64,000 nt of DNA from Pararhizobium capsulatum DSM 1112. GTDB lineage: Bacteria; Pseudomonadota; Alphaproteobacteria; Rhizobiales; Rhizobiaceae. The notes beneath the pieces are model-generated. The model was not told where the DNA came from. It was given only the letters and a program-made list of their open reading frames with translations, and made no database searches. Within the stretch, counting starts at the first letter, position 1. Every line of letters starts with the position of its first letter. Of this stretch, positions 34,889 through 43,508 are shown in pieces. The stretch lies in NCBI RefSeq assembly GCF_030814475.1, contig NZ_JAUSVF010000005.1:1-64000 (forward strand). The letters are read 5' to 3'. The position numbers and the translations under genes were made by a program.

Positions 34889-35068
34889 CTAGACGTCTTG
34901 GCATGCGAATGTCGGCTTCGTCGATTTCATGTTTGCGAGCCGCCAGTCCGCTCCCGGCTCCAAATCAGTCATTCCCCTCAAGAGAAGGCGGAGCTCTTGC
35001 CGAGAAACGGAAATAATTTCCGCTTCGACTGTCTCATTCGCATTGAAATGTACAAGTCTCAGTGCCAT
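34889..35068 (-). CDS. Small hypothetical protein
   Basis: 59 aa from ATG 35068. The sequence (ALRLVHFNANETVEAEIISV then SRQELRLLLRGMTDLE) has plausible amphipathic strands and natural composition, and GGGGG lies upstream. The family is not recognised. A bidirectional terminator-like hairpin stands just upstream, so it needs its own promoter between 35068 and the hairpin or readthrough. It may be a relic. Confidence 0.4.
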   Translation of the reverse strand: MALRLVHFNANETVEAEIISVSRQELRLLLRGMTDLEPGADWRLANMKSTKPTFACQDV

Positions 35069-35092
35069 CAGGCCCCCGCAACCAAAATTACA

Positions 35093-35131
35093 AAAAAAAG
35101 CCCGCAAATCGGTAACGATTGCGGGCTTTTT
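35093..35131. terminator. Bidirectional Rho-independent terminator
   Basis: AGCCCGCAAATCG and CGATTGCGGGCT pair around a GTAA loop with one bulge. The stem is flanked by A8 on the left and T5 on the right, so both strands have a T-run after the hairpin. It would close transcripts entering from either side. Confidence 0.88.
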
Positions 35132-35307
35132 GACGTTTACAATGGGGGGAAAACATCCAACCGATGTCCCGGAAACTTCAATCTAAGATCCAAAAAACAA
35201 AACCGTGAGTTGCGATTGACGTTTTGTTGCCAGCGAAGGGATGTGCAAAAACATCTTCCGGGGTACGCAAGCTGAAATGGCCGGTAAAGCGGAGCCTAAA
35301 AATTGGG

Positions 35308-35457
35308 TCACATGCCCTTGCGGATCTGGGTGAGTGTTCGGGTTGGCGTAAGCGCTTCAGGGTCGAGGCGTAGCTCGATTATCGCCGGCTTTCCGCTCTC
35401 CTGCGCTCTCTCAAACGCGCTTGCGAATTCTTCCGTCTGGTGCAGAAATGCGTTTCA
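35308..35457 (-). pseudogene. C-terminal remnant of a thiamine-diphosphate-dependent enzyme
   Basis: The last ~50 residues read FLHQTEEFASAFERAQESGK then PAIIELRLDPEALTPTRTLT and a stop at 35308-35310. This is the characteristic end of acetolactate synthase-like ThDP enzymes (EEFxxAFxRAxxSGKPAxIEL, DPEAxTP). Everything upstream, including the cofactor sites, is missing; an in-frame stop precedes the fragment at about 35458. Confidence 0.7.
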
Positions 35458-35750
35458 AACTGCGTCACCTACCAAAAATTTCTGCCAAAACAGTCTCCGT
35501 AAGATTTTTATAATTTATCATAACAATTCATATGCTTAGCTTGTACTGTTGTTTGCGTTTTCGTGTGCTTTTCACACAAAGCCCGTGATTTTCACCTCAT
35601 TTCTCTACCGCGTCTCAGCCGCCTCTTTGTCGCAGCTAAAAGTTTTGGAGATTTGGCCGCCGTTTTCCGAGATAGGTTGGCTTGACTGGCGGCTTCATCG
35701 CTTTGAGCGCGTCCGAGCGGCACATGCGGGACGATCATTGCGATCAAAGT

Positions 35751-35859
35751 CTAACAGGTTGCTACAAAACTCATTTGTTCACGAGACGTATCGGATGCGC
35801 AAAGGGTACAAATCGGAATCCAATCGTGTATGCCGTTCTATTTTGCAGCAACCTGTTAG
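35751..35859. repeat. 109-bp inverted-repeat element at the edge of a foreign-looking block
   Basis: CTAACAGGTTGCTACAAAA (35751-35769) pairs with TTTTGCAGCAACCTGTTAG (35841-35859), 18 of 19 bases. Short GCGCAAAGGGT blocks recur inside (about 35797) and outside (minus strand, about 35861). The size and ends fit a MITE-like or solo-terminus element. It lies 54 bp from the stop of the hybrid kinase, where gene style changes. No target duplication was confirmed. Confidence 0.55.
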
Positions 35860-35912
35860 GACCCTTTGCGCGTCGGATGTCATGGTCGCCGTAATACCTG
35901 CACCTCATTTCG

Positions 35913-38900
35913 TTATTCCCCCGCCAAGGGCTGCGGGACGTTATCCGCCGCCGCGAGCGCCTGAAGCGCAAGGGAAACGTCCTCCGCCGAGAAGGGTTTT
36001 TCCAGCAGGATAAACCCTGGCTCGTTTCCAGGCGCCATAGGATCGAGATTGGAGAGCGTTGCCCCGGTTACGGCGACGATCCGGCCCTTCAGCTGCGGTT
36101 GCAGCGAAAGCGCCTGCCGGGCTAGATCGGCCCCGTCCAGGCCGGGCATGCGCAGATCGGTGAACATGGCGTCGAAACGTATTTCGCGCAGTAACGCCAG
36201 CGCCTCGTGGGGGGAGGGCGTGATGGTGGTCGCGTGGCCTTCCCGCGCGATCAGCTCGGCGAGGCTCGCACCGACATCGGGTTCGTCATCGACGACCAGC
36301 ACGGTCATGGCCTTGCCTTTGGTCGTGGGCCGGGTCGGAGCGGCCTCGGCATGGGTGCGGGCGGCGGGCAGGGTGATCTCTATGCACGCGCCGGGCAGCG
36401 CGCCTTGGGCCAGTGCGATGCTGCCGTCATGGGACTCGATGACGTTGCGGGAAATCGACAGGCCGATCCCTGTGCCGATATCGACGGACTTGGTGGTAAA
36501 ATAGGGCTCGAAGATCCGCTCGGCCAACTCCTTGGCGATGCCCGGACCGTTGTCCTGAAACCGGATGACGATCTCATCGGCTTCCGCCCGCGCGGTCACC
36601 TGGATCAGACGCGACAAAGGTTGGCCGGTCAGCGCCTGCTGTGCATTGATCGCCAGATTGGCAAAGACCTGCCCCAGCAGGTCACGATCACCCAGGACCG
36701 GCGGTAGGTCGTCGGGCAGGTCGAAAACGGTCTCGACCCCGGAACTGCGCAGACCATAGCCCACCACCTCAAATGCGTTGAGGATGACCTCGCCGATCGC
36801 CAGCAATTGCCGCTGCGGCGGCTTCTGCCGGGCCATGGCCAGAAAGCTTTTCACGATCCGGCCGCAGCGGTCGGCGGCGGCGCGGATGCGTTCGCCGCGC
36901 ACCCGCATCTCGGTGTCGGCGGTTTTCTCGGCCAGAAGCGTCGCCTGCGCCACGACAATGGCCAAGGGGTTGTTCAACTCATGCGCGACCCCCGCCAGTA
37001 GCGAGCCCATGGCCGACAGCTTTTCGACCTGATAAAGCCGCTCCCGCCCCTCTTGCATCTGGCGTTCCAATTGCTTGGCCTCGGTCAGGTCGCGCAGATG
37101 CGACACGAACAGGCTCCGCCCGGTGGCCAGCCGCACCTCGGTCACCGTCAGTTCGATCGGCAGCAGCGTGCCCGTGCGGTTCCGGCCCTGCAGCTCAAGC
37201 CGCTTGCCGATCACGTGGGCGGCGCCGCCCTGCAGATAGCGGGTCAGGCCCTGTTCATGCGCGGTGCGGAACTGGTCGGGAACGATCAGCGCACCGACGC
37301 TCTGCCCGATCGCCTCTGAGGCCGAATAGCCAAAGATGCGCTCGGCGGCGGGGTTGAATTCCAGCACGATCCCCATTTCGTCCATGACGATAATCGCGTC
37401 CAGCGCCGAGACGACGACCGAGCGATAGCGAGCCTCGCGCTCGGTCAGCGCGGCCAGATGGTTCTGCGCGGCCTCTTGCGTCTGGCGATGCTCGGTCAGG
37501 TCGAGGGTGAAGGTCAGAAAGCCGGGCAGTTGCGCTTCGCCGGCCTGATAGGGCAGGACCGAAACCTGAAGATAACGTCGCCCCTGGTGAATATAGTCGA
37601 TCCAGCCCTCGAAGCGGCCGAATTCGCTGCGCCGGATGGCGGGGGTCACCCGTTCATATTGCAGGACGACCTCAGGCCCCAGAATCTCGGCCACGTGGTG
37701 GCCGATGACCTGATCGCGTGTCAGCTCCAGAAAATTCAGGAATTCGACGTTCACGTCGCGATAGATCAGGCCCGCATCCAGATAGGCGACCCGCAGCGGC
37801 ACCCCATCGACCATCGCCCGCAGGTGGCTGGTCTGCGCGACATGGCTGCGCGCGGCTTCGCCGATCTTTTCGGCCAGCGTGCGAAAGGGCGCGGGCAGGC
37901 CCTGGGGCGGCGGGGCCGTGGCGGCCAGATCGGGCGGCATGGCGCCAAAATCGGCAAGCTGCACCACCGGACCGACAAAACGGCGGGTAAAGGCCCGCAT
38001 GACCAGTGCCAAAAGCGCCGCAAGCCCCAGAAGCAGGATCGTAAAGGGCATCAGCCGCTCCAGCGCCATCCGGGTGACCGAGGCATCGGGGATGCTGACG
38101 ATAAGCCGCCAGGGCGTCCCCGCAATGGGATTGGCTAGGACCAGATCCGCGCCGCGCCGGACAAAGCCGCTTTGGGTCAGCGACAGGTCGGTCGCGCCGA
38201 ACATCTCGCGTGCGGGAACCGGAGCGGGTGCATGGGCGGCGCGGCCGTCGGCTGTGGCAATCAGGTTGCCGTGCTGGTCGACCACTGCGAATTGGCCCGC
38301 GCTTTCGGGAAAGCCACCCAGCAGGGTCGAAAGATGCGACAGCAATACATCGGTGCCGACGACGCCGCGAAAGCGCTCGCCGCTCCAGACCGGGGCGGCA
38401 TAGGTGACCATCAGCCCGGCGCCGCCCGCATCGACATAGACCGGCGACCAATAGGCGGATTTTTCCGGGTCATTCCGGGGCAGGCCCAGCGTATAAAGCG
38501 GATAATCGAAATAGCCCTGCAAGGATTGGCGCGGCGTGTTCGGGTCGATCATCGCCGAGGGATCGCTCCACGGGTAGATGGCGACGAAGCCGCGACTCTC
38601 CGAGAAAAAATAACTCCAGCGCAGATAAGGGCGTGAGGCCTGCATCGCGCGGGCCAATGCGAAAAACGGGGTGACGGCGGTGATCTCGCGGCGGATCGAC
38701 GGGGTCATGAGGGCGGGATCGCCCACGATCAATCCCCGCTCGGCGCCGGGCTGGCGAACTTCGGGAGGCCAATCCAGCGGCTCGGCATATTCGGGCAGGG
38801 CTGCCTCGCGCGTCAGGTTTTGTGCGACGAAGGCGCGCATCGTGTCGATATGGGTATCGACGACATCGGCGATTTGCTCAAGCCCGGCCCGGCGCTGCAC

Positions 38901-39056
38901 CTGCGCATTCTCAATATCTTTCAGGATCGTCGCACGGGCATTGCCGAATTCGCGCAGACCCAGAAACAGCACCGCGCCGAACAGCGGCACGGCGGCGGCC
39001 AAAATCAACCAGCCAAATTGGCGACGCAGGCGTAGGGCGGGGCTTTTTGCGCTCAC
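35913..39056 (-). CDS. Hybrid sensor histidine kinase (dCache-like, PAS, PAS, HisKA, HATPase, receiver)
   Basis: 1047 aa. Transmembrane helices at ~15-33 and ~335-357 bracket a periplasmic Cache-like sensor. Two PAS domains follow (~415-525; ~550-665, SALDAIIVMDEMGIVLEFNP). The dimerisation domain has H-box GVAHELNNPLAIVVAQATLL (~690-710), the ATPase has NLAINAQQAL and GTGIGLSISRNVIESHDG (~800-870), and the C-terminal receiver has VLVVDDEPDVGAS (~920) with phospho-Asp in MFTDLRMPG. It signals an extracellular cue. Its gene follows, and overlaps by 4 bp, an OmpR-type regulator. The very high GC at third positions differs from the left neighbours. The RTX gene nearby is a plausible target. Confidence 0.92.
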   Translation of the reverse strand: MSAKSPALRLRRQFGWLILAAAVPLFGAVLFLGLREFGNARATILKDIENAQVQRRAGLEQIADVVDTHIDTMRAFVAQNLTREAALPEYAEPLDWPPEVRQPGAERGLIVGDPALMTPSIRREITAVTPFFALARAMQASRPYLRWSYFFSESRGFVAIYPWSDPSAMIDPNTPRQSLQGYFDYPLYTLGLPRNDPEKSAYWSPVYVDAGGAGLMVTYAAPVWSGERFRGVVGTDVLLSHLSTLLGGFPESAGQFAVVDQHGNLIATADGRAAHAPAPVPAREMFGATDLSLTQSGFVRRGADLVLANPIAGTPWRLIVSIPDASVTRMALERLMPFTILLLGLAALLALVMRAFTRRFVGPVVQLADFGAMPPDLAATAPPPQGLPAPFRTLAEKIGEAARSHVAQTSHLRAMVDGVPLRVAYLDAGLIYRDVNVEFLNFLELTRDQVIGHHVAEILGPEVVLQYERVTPAIRRSEFGRFEGWIDYIHQGRRYLQVSVLPYQAGEAQLPGFLTFTLDLTEHRQTQEAAQNHLAALTEREARYRSVVVSALDAIIVMDEMGIVLEFNPAAERIFGYSASEAIGQSVGALIVPDQFRTAHEQGLTRYLQGGAAHVIGKRLELQGRNRTGTLLPIELTVTEVRLATGRSLFVSHLRDLTEAKQLERQMQEGRERLYQVEKLSAMGSLLAGVAHELNNPLAIVVAQATLLAEKTADTEMRVRGERIRAAADRCGRIVKSFLAMARQKPPQRQLLAIGEVILNAFEVVGYGLRSSGVETVFDLPDDLPPVLGDRDLLGQVFANLAINAQQALTGQPLSRLIQVTARAEADEIVIRFQDNGPGIAKELAERIFEPYFTTKSVDIGTGIGLSISRNVIESHDGSIALAQGALPGACIEITLPAARTHAEAAPTRPTTKGKAMTVLVVDDEPDVGASLAELIAREGHATTITPSPHEALALLREIRFDAMFTDLRMPGLDGADLARQALSLQPQLKGRIVAVTGATLSNLDPMAPGNEPGFILLEKPFSAEDVSLALQALAAADNVPQPLAGE

Positions 39057-39784
39057 GGTCCACCGTTGGTTTCAAAGATATAGCCCAGGCCCCGGATCGT
39101 GCGGATATAGATCGGACGGTCGCTTTCGGGTTCGATCTTGCGGCGCAGGCGGGCGATGCGCACATCGATGCGCCGTTCGCTTTCACTGTCCATCGCGTCT
39201 TCGCCTAGCAATTCGATCAATTGCCCGCGCGGCAGGATGCGGTTCGGGCGCCGGGCCAACACGGCGAGCAGATCGAACTCGGCGGCAGTCAGGCCGATCT
39301 CGCCGCTTTCCGCGTGAAGCAGGCGCCTGGCGTCGAAGTCGATCCGATAGGGGCCGAAGCCGATCGGGCGGGCGGGCGGAGCCGCCGGGACGGAGGGTGC
39401 AGGCGCAGCCGGGGGCGCGGCGTCCAGACGGCGCAACACGCTGCGGACCCGGGCCAGCAGTTCGCGCAGGTCATAGGGTTTCGCCATATAGTCGTCACCG
39501 CCGATTTCCAGCCCGACGATACGGTCCATCGGGCTGCCCGAGGCTGAGGCGAAGATGATCCCGGCGCGGCTCTGCCGTCGGAGCCAGCGCGCCAGCGACA
39601 GCCCGTCCTCACCCGGCATGGCGATATCCAGGATGGCGACGTCGATCGAGTTTTCCGCCGCCAGCGCGCGAAGCTCGGCGGCATTGATGGCGGTCACGAC
39701 CTCATAGCCGTGGCCACGCAGATATTCGGCGACAGCCTCCAGAAGATCGATCTCGTCATCGGCGATGGCGACCCTGTAGACCAC
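39053..39784 (-). CDS. OmpR-family response regulator
   Basis: 243 aa. Receiver: IADDEIDLLEAVAEYL (~7-22), phospho-Asp in VAILDIAMPGEDG (~49-61), Lys in MAKPYDLRELLARVRSVLRR (~99-118). An Ala/Pro-rich linker (~122-140) joins a winged-helix DNA-binding domain (LTAAEFDLLAVLARRPNRIL, ~163-182; RRIDVRIARLRRKIE, ~203-217). It precedes the hybrid kinase and overlaps it by 4 bp, forming one transcription unit. It is divergent from a second OmpR regulator across 85 bp that carry a palindrome. Confidence 0.93.
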   Translation of the reverse strand: MVYRVAIADDEIDLLEAVAEYLRGHGYEVVTAINAAELRALAAENSIDVAILDIAMPGEDGLSLARWLRRQSRAGIIFASASGSPMDRIVGLEIGGDDYMAKPYDLRELLARVRSVLRRLDAAPPAAPAPSVPAAPPARPIGFGPYRIDFDARRLLHAESGEIGLTAAEFDLLAVLARRPNRILPRGQLIELLGEDAMDSESERRIDVRIARLRRKIEPESDRPIYIRTIRGLGYIFETNGGP

Positions 39785-39827
39785 GCTTCTCCTGCGGAAC
39801 TGGACATTTGGTTGAGGGACTCATATC

Positions 39828-39849
39828 ATGGTCGTCCATAGACGACCAT
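39828..39849. promoter_or_regulatory. Palindrome between divergent response-regulator genes
   Basis: ATGGTCGT and ACGACCAT are perfect 8-bp inverted arms separated by six bases (CCATAG). The palindrome sits 43 bp before the regulator at 39784 and 20 bp before ATG 39870. A dyad between two divergent OmpR-type regulators suggests shared autoregulation; OmpR proteins more often use direct repeats, so another regulator is possible. Confidence 0.55.
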
Positions 39850-39869
39850 TAATTTCGAGTGAATCGAGG

Positions 39870-40538
39870 ATGTTGCGGGCCCGTATCCTGATTGCCGAGG
39901 ATGAGGTGGATTTTGCCGCCCCCCTGGCCGAATTCCTGACTGAGCTTGGCTATGAAGTCGAGAACGTCGAGACTGCCATTGCGCTTGACGTGGCGCTGCG
40001 CGCCTGTCCGCGTGACCTGATTCTGCTGGATCTGAACCTGCCCGGTCAGAGCGGATTTGAATTTCTGGGTGACAGCGCGTTGATCGGCAAGGCGGCGGTC
40101 ATCATACTGACCGGCAGTGCCTGCGCCATCGACAGAATCGTGGGGCTCGAGGCCGGGGCAGACGACTACCTGATCAAGCCGGTCGACCTGCGTGAACTTG
40201 CGGCGCGGATCGGCAGCGTGCTTGCCCGCCGGCTGGGCCGCCAGCGCAAGATCGTCAGCTTCGAGCGCGCCAGCGCCGACCTCAGCGCGGCGCGGATTCT
40301 TTATCCCGACGGGCAAACCGCGCCCCTCTCTGCCGGAGAGGTTGCGCTGATCCGCGCTTTCGCCGAAAACCCGCATCATGTGCTGGACCGCGGCCGGCTG
40401 CTGGAACTGGCTCCCGCCGAGACGGTCGAGGCGCTGGATGGCGCGATCGACAACCGCATCGCCCGACTGCGCCGCAAGCTTGGGACGGCACAGATCGTGA
40501 CGCTGCGGGGGCGGGGCTTTCGCTATCAGCCGGGCTAG
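39870..40538 (+). CDS. OmpR-family response regulator (divergent, no adjacent kinase)
   Basis: 222 aa. Receiver: ILIAEDEVDFAAPLAEFL (~5-22), phospho-Asp in ILLDLNLPGQSG (~50-61), Lys in YLIKPVDLRELAARIGSVLA (~97-116). Winged helix: LSAGEVALIRAFAENPHHVL (~148-167) and DNRIARLRRKLGTAQIVTLR (~190-209), shorter than usual. It has no kinase downstream; the nearby hybrid kinase could serve both regulators. The start is uncertain: ATG 39870 fits the domain edge but its GAGG touches the codon; ATG 39828 has GAGGG 9 bases upstream but lies in the palindrome. Confidence 0.87.
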   Translation: MLRARILIAEDEVDFAAPLAEFLTELGYEVENVETAIALDVALRACPRDLILLDLNLPGQSGFEFLGDSALIGKAAVIILTGSACAIDRIVGLEAGADDYLIKPVDLRELAARIGSVLARRLGRQRKIVSFERASADLSAARILYPDGQTAPLSAGEVALIRAFAENPHHVLDRGRLLELAPAETVEALDGAIDNRIARLRRKLGTAQIVTLRGRGFRYQPG

Positions 40539-40566
40539 GGGTATTGGTAGCAAGCCGGGCATGAAA

Positions 40567-40588
40567 AACCCGCCCCAAGGGGCGGGTT
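40567..40588 (-). terminator. Rho-independent terminator of the RTX gene
   Basis: AACCCGCCCC and GGGGCGGGTT form a perfect 10-bp stem with a two-base AA spacer. The A-run at 40564-40568 gives a T-run on the minus strand, so it ends transcripts coming from the RTX protein gene. On the plus strand it could also close the regulator gene (stop 40538), but without a T-run. Confidence 0.75.
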
Positions 40589-40604
40589 CGCAACGTTTGG
40601 GGGC

Positions 40605-40715
40605 CTGCGGCCAAAGCGTGTCGCGATCTTTCAGATTCGCTCGTACGCTTTTGGTCTTTGTTTCTACGCATGTTTTTTCGGGAAACCGGTTCCCACTTTT
40701 CCCTGACAAACTCTA
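40605..40715. repeat. Rhizobiales-type dispersed palindromic repeat
   Basis: The sequence around CGCGATCTTTCAGATTCGCT (40620-40639), TACGCATGTTTTTTCGGGAA (40666-40685), CCGGTTCCCACTTTTCCCTG and CTCTAGA matches the pattern of a very abundant intergenic repeat of Brucella/Ochrobactrum/Rhizobium as I remember it. It lies between the RTX stop and its terminator and touches the stop codon, so it would be part of the RTX mRNA 3' end. Identification is from memory; a search is decisive. Confidence 0.55.
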
Positions 40716-43508
40716 GATGTAGAAAAGCTGGTCCATAACCTGCGCGCCAGTGGCGTTTTGCACGAGGACGACGAAATCATCCGCGCCCAGATCGACATGC
40801 AGCTCGGTTCCACCAGCAACATCGGTGGTAGTGATATTGCCCTTATAGGCTGAATTGAATTGCAGCTGGTCGAACCCGTCCTGGAAGTCGGTGATCCGGT
40901 CCATCCCGCCGCCGGTGACGCCCGAGGTGAAGATGAATTGATCGATACCGTCGCCGCCCGTCAGCAGGTCGTTGCCCGCGCCGCCGTTCAGCTTGTCGTT
41001 ACCTGCGCCGCCATTCAGCACATCCGCGCCGTCATTGCCGTTCAGCTTGTCGTTGCCGAGCCCGCCCGAAAGCAGGTCCGCCGCGTCGCGCCCCTTCAGC
41101 GTGTCATTGCCCGCCAAGCCGTAGAGGCTGCTGCCTGCCTGCGAGCCGGTCAGCTTGTCGCCGAAGGCCGAGCCGTAAAGCGATTCGATATCCAGAAGCA
41201 CGTCGCCCTGGGCATCACCGCCGGTGCCGGTGCCGAAATAGCCCTGCGTCGCAGTATCCGCAGTGCTGTCCAGTACCACCGTGACGGCAGCGGCCGAATC
41301 CGCATAGCTGGCAGTGTCGAAGCCGCCGTCTCCGTCCAGCCGATCCGCGCCGGCACCCCCGGTCAGCATGTCGTCGCCCGCGCCGCCGTTGAGGATGTTC
41401 GCCTCGGTCGAGCCAACGAGCTGGTCGGCGGCAATGCTGCCGATCACGTTCTCGAAGCCCGAAATCTTTTCACCCGCGGCATCGCTGCCGCCGACGAAAT
41501 TGGTCTGCAGGTTTACGCCGATGCCATAGGCATTGGCGGCGAAGCTGACGGTGTCGTTGCCCGCGCCCCCGGTCATAGTGTCCACTCCCACGCCGCCGAG
41601 GATCAGGTCGTTGCCCGCGCCCCCGTCCAGCACGTCATTGCCGCTGCCGCCGATCAGACGGTCATTGCCGTCCAGGCCCCACAGCGTGTCGTTGCCCATG
41701 CCGCCCGTCATAACGTTGTTCAGCGCATTGCCGCTGCCGAAGAAGCTGCCGGTACCCAGCTTCATCAGGTTCTCGACCTGGGCGCCCAGGACATAGCTGC
41801 CGGTCCAGGTCCGCACCTCGTCGGTGCCGCCGCCCGCGGCCTCGATCACCTTGTCCGCGGTGGTGTCGACGATATAGACGTCATTGCCCAGTCCGCCGGT
41901 CATGCTGTCGGTGCCGGTGCCGCCATCCAGATAGTCCGCTCCGGCATCGCCGCGCAGGCTGTCTACACCCGCGCCGCCATAAAGCGAGTCGTTGCCGTCG
42001 CCGCCGAGGATCAGGTCATTGCCATCCATGCCGACGCCGACATCGTTGCCCGCGCCGCCATTAATGGTATCGGCATCGCCTTCGCCATTCAAATAGTCGT
42101 TGCCTGCCTCGCCGACCAGAAGGTCGATGCCCGTGCCGCCCCATAGGCTATCGTCGCCGTTGCCGCCGTTCAGAAGATCGTCGCCGGCATCGCCGCGGAC
42201 GGTGTCCTTGCCGTCGCCGCCCTGCGCGATGTCCTTGCCATCGCCGCCGGAGAGGGTGTCATTGCCGCCCATGCCGTAAAGAAAGTCTCGCCCAGCCAGG
42301 CCGCTCAGCACATTGTCCGTGGCTGAGCCTGTCATGCGGTTGTCGAGGGCGTTGCCGGTCCCGTTGGTGGCGGCGCCGTCGTTCAGCAGGACGAGGTTTT
42401 CGACATTGGCCCCCAGCGTATGGGTGATCAGCGAACGCACGGTGTCATCGCCACCGGTGGTGGTCTCGACGATCACGGTGCTGGTCGAGCCGATCAGGTA
42501 TGTGTCGTCACCGTTACCGCCCTCAAGCCGGTCGCCTAGGCCGCCGGTCAGGCTGTCATTGCCATCCTCACCGTAAAGCGTGTCCGATCCGCTGCCGCCG
42601 TCGATCTGGTCGTTGCCGGTGCCGCCCCGCAACGTGTCGTTGCCCGCCCCGCCCTCAAGCGTGTCATTGCCCGCTTCGCCGCGGATATTGTCGGCGCGCT
42701 TCGAACCGGTGATGACGTTGTTCAGTGCGTTCCCGGTCAGGTTGCTGCCGCCATCCGGTGTCTCGTAATAATATTTGTCATAGGCGTTGTTATCGACGCG
42801 CATATTCTCGATATTGGCGCCCAGCGTGTAGTCGTTGCCCAGAAGCACGACGACGGTGTCGGTGCCGCCATTGGCATTCTCGCTGATGACCACGTCATGC
42901 GTCTGGTCGCTGCCGACGTTGATATAGGTATCGTTTCCGGTGCCGCCATAGGCGCGGAAGGTCGAGCCGGGGCTATAGTAGCTATCGACGCCGAAGGTAA
43001 AGGTGTCGTTGCCGGCATCGCCATAGGCGGTGATGTCGACGTCGATTATGTTCTCAGTCAGGAAGAACTGGTCATTGCCATTGCCGCCCCAGACCTTGGC
43101 ATCGGCCTCGACGTACAAGATGTCGTCACCGTCCTCGCCATAGGCGGTGCCGTTGGGGCCGTCGATGTCGATCTGGTCGTTGCCGGTGCCGCCATAGATG
43201 AGCGCGGTATCAGCATGCGAGGTGATGTGGTCATCGCCCTGGCCGCCATAGACGGTGGCGTCGCCGGTGTCGTTATAGATGCCCTTGTCACCGACCTCGA
43301 TGGTATCGTTGCCGTCGCCGCCATAGACGATGTCTTCGCCATCACCCGAGATCAGGACATCGTTGCCCGCTCCGCCGTCCAGAATGTCGTCTCCACCCGC
43401 CGAGGTGATCGTATCGACAAGGTTGGTGCCGGTGACGTAATAGCTGCTATTGTCCGGGGCCTTCCAGGTATGGACCGAGCCGGTGAGGGTGATGTGGGTC
43501 TGTGACAT
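40713..43508 (-). CDS. RTX (hemolysin-type) calcium-binding repeat protein
   Basis: 931 aa, acidic and almost entirely made of nonapeptide repeats of the form GGxGxDxLx. Blocks lie at ~38-135 (GGAGNDVLISGDGEDIVYGG), ~270-330, ~400-530, ~605-660 and ~800-880, separated by beta-rich spacers of the LGANVENLxL type. Each repeat pair binds Ca2+ in a parallel beta-roll. No signal peptide is present; the C-terminal ~60 residues (FQDGFDQLQFNS and the hydrophobic end VMDQLFYI) fit a type I secretion signal. No catalytic domain is visible, so it may be a surface or biofilm/adhesion protein. No type I exporter is encoded nearby. It stands beside a dedicated-looking sensor system. Confidence 0.9.
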   Translation of the reverse strand: MSQTHITLTGSVHTWKAPDNSSYYVTGTNLVDTITSAGGDDILDGGAGNDVLISGDGEDIVYGGDGNDTIEVGDKGIYNDTGDATVYGGQGDDHITSHADTALIYGGTGNDQIDIDGPNGTAYGEDGDDILYVEADAKVWGGNGNDQFFLTENIIDVDITAYGDAGNDTFTFGVDSYYSPGSTFRAYGGTGNDTYINVGSDQTHDVVISENANGGTDTVVVLLGNDYTLGANIENMRVDNNAYDKYYYETPDGGSNLTGNALNNVITGSKRADNIRGEAGNDTLEGGAGNDTLRGGTGNDQIDGGSGSDTLYGEDGNDSLTGGLGDRLEGGNGDDTYLIGSTSTVIVETTTGGDDTVRSLITHTLGANVENLVLLNDGAATNGTGNALDNRMTGSATDNVLSGLAGRDFLYGMGGNDTLSGGDGKDIAQGGDGKDTVRGDAGDDLLNGGNGDDSLWGGTGIDLLVGEAGNDYLNGEGDADTINGGAGNDVGVGMDGNDLILGGDGNDSLYGGAGVDSLRGDAGADYLDGGTGTDSMTGGLGNDVYIVDTTADKVIEAAGGGTDEVRTWTGSYVLGAQVENLMKLGTGSFFGSGNALNNVMTGGMGNDTLWGLDGNDRLIGGSGNDVLDGGAGNDLILGGVGVDTMTGGAGNDTVSFAANAYGIGVNLQTNFVGGSDAAGEKISGFENVIGSIAADQLVGSTEANILNGGAGDDMLTGGAGADRLDGDGGFDTASYADSAAAVTVVLDSTADTATQGYFGTGTGGDAQGDVLLDIESLYGSAFGDKLTGSQAGSSLYGLAGNDTLKGRDAADLLSGGLGNDKLNGNDGADVLNGGAGNDKLNGGAGNDLLTGGDGIDQFIFTSGVTGGGMDRITDFQDGFDQLQFNSAYKGNITTTDVAGGTELHVDLGADDFVVLVQNATGAQVMDQLFYI

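Noticed and set aside
35549..36013. 154-codon plus-strand frame across the inverted-repeat element
   Set aside because: Crosses the repeat and the antisense end of the kinase gene; composition changes midway; not a gene.
40860..42146. 428-codon plus-strand open frame opposite the RTX gene
   Set aside because: It is the antisense shadow of GC-rich glycine/aspartate repeats; the minus-strand RTX frame explains the sequence fully.
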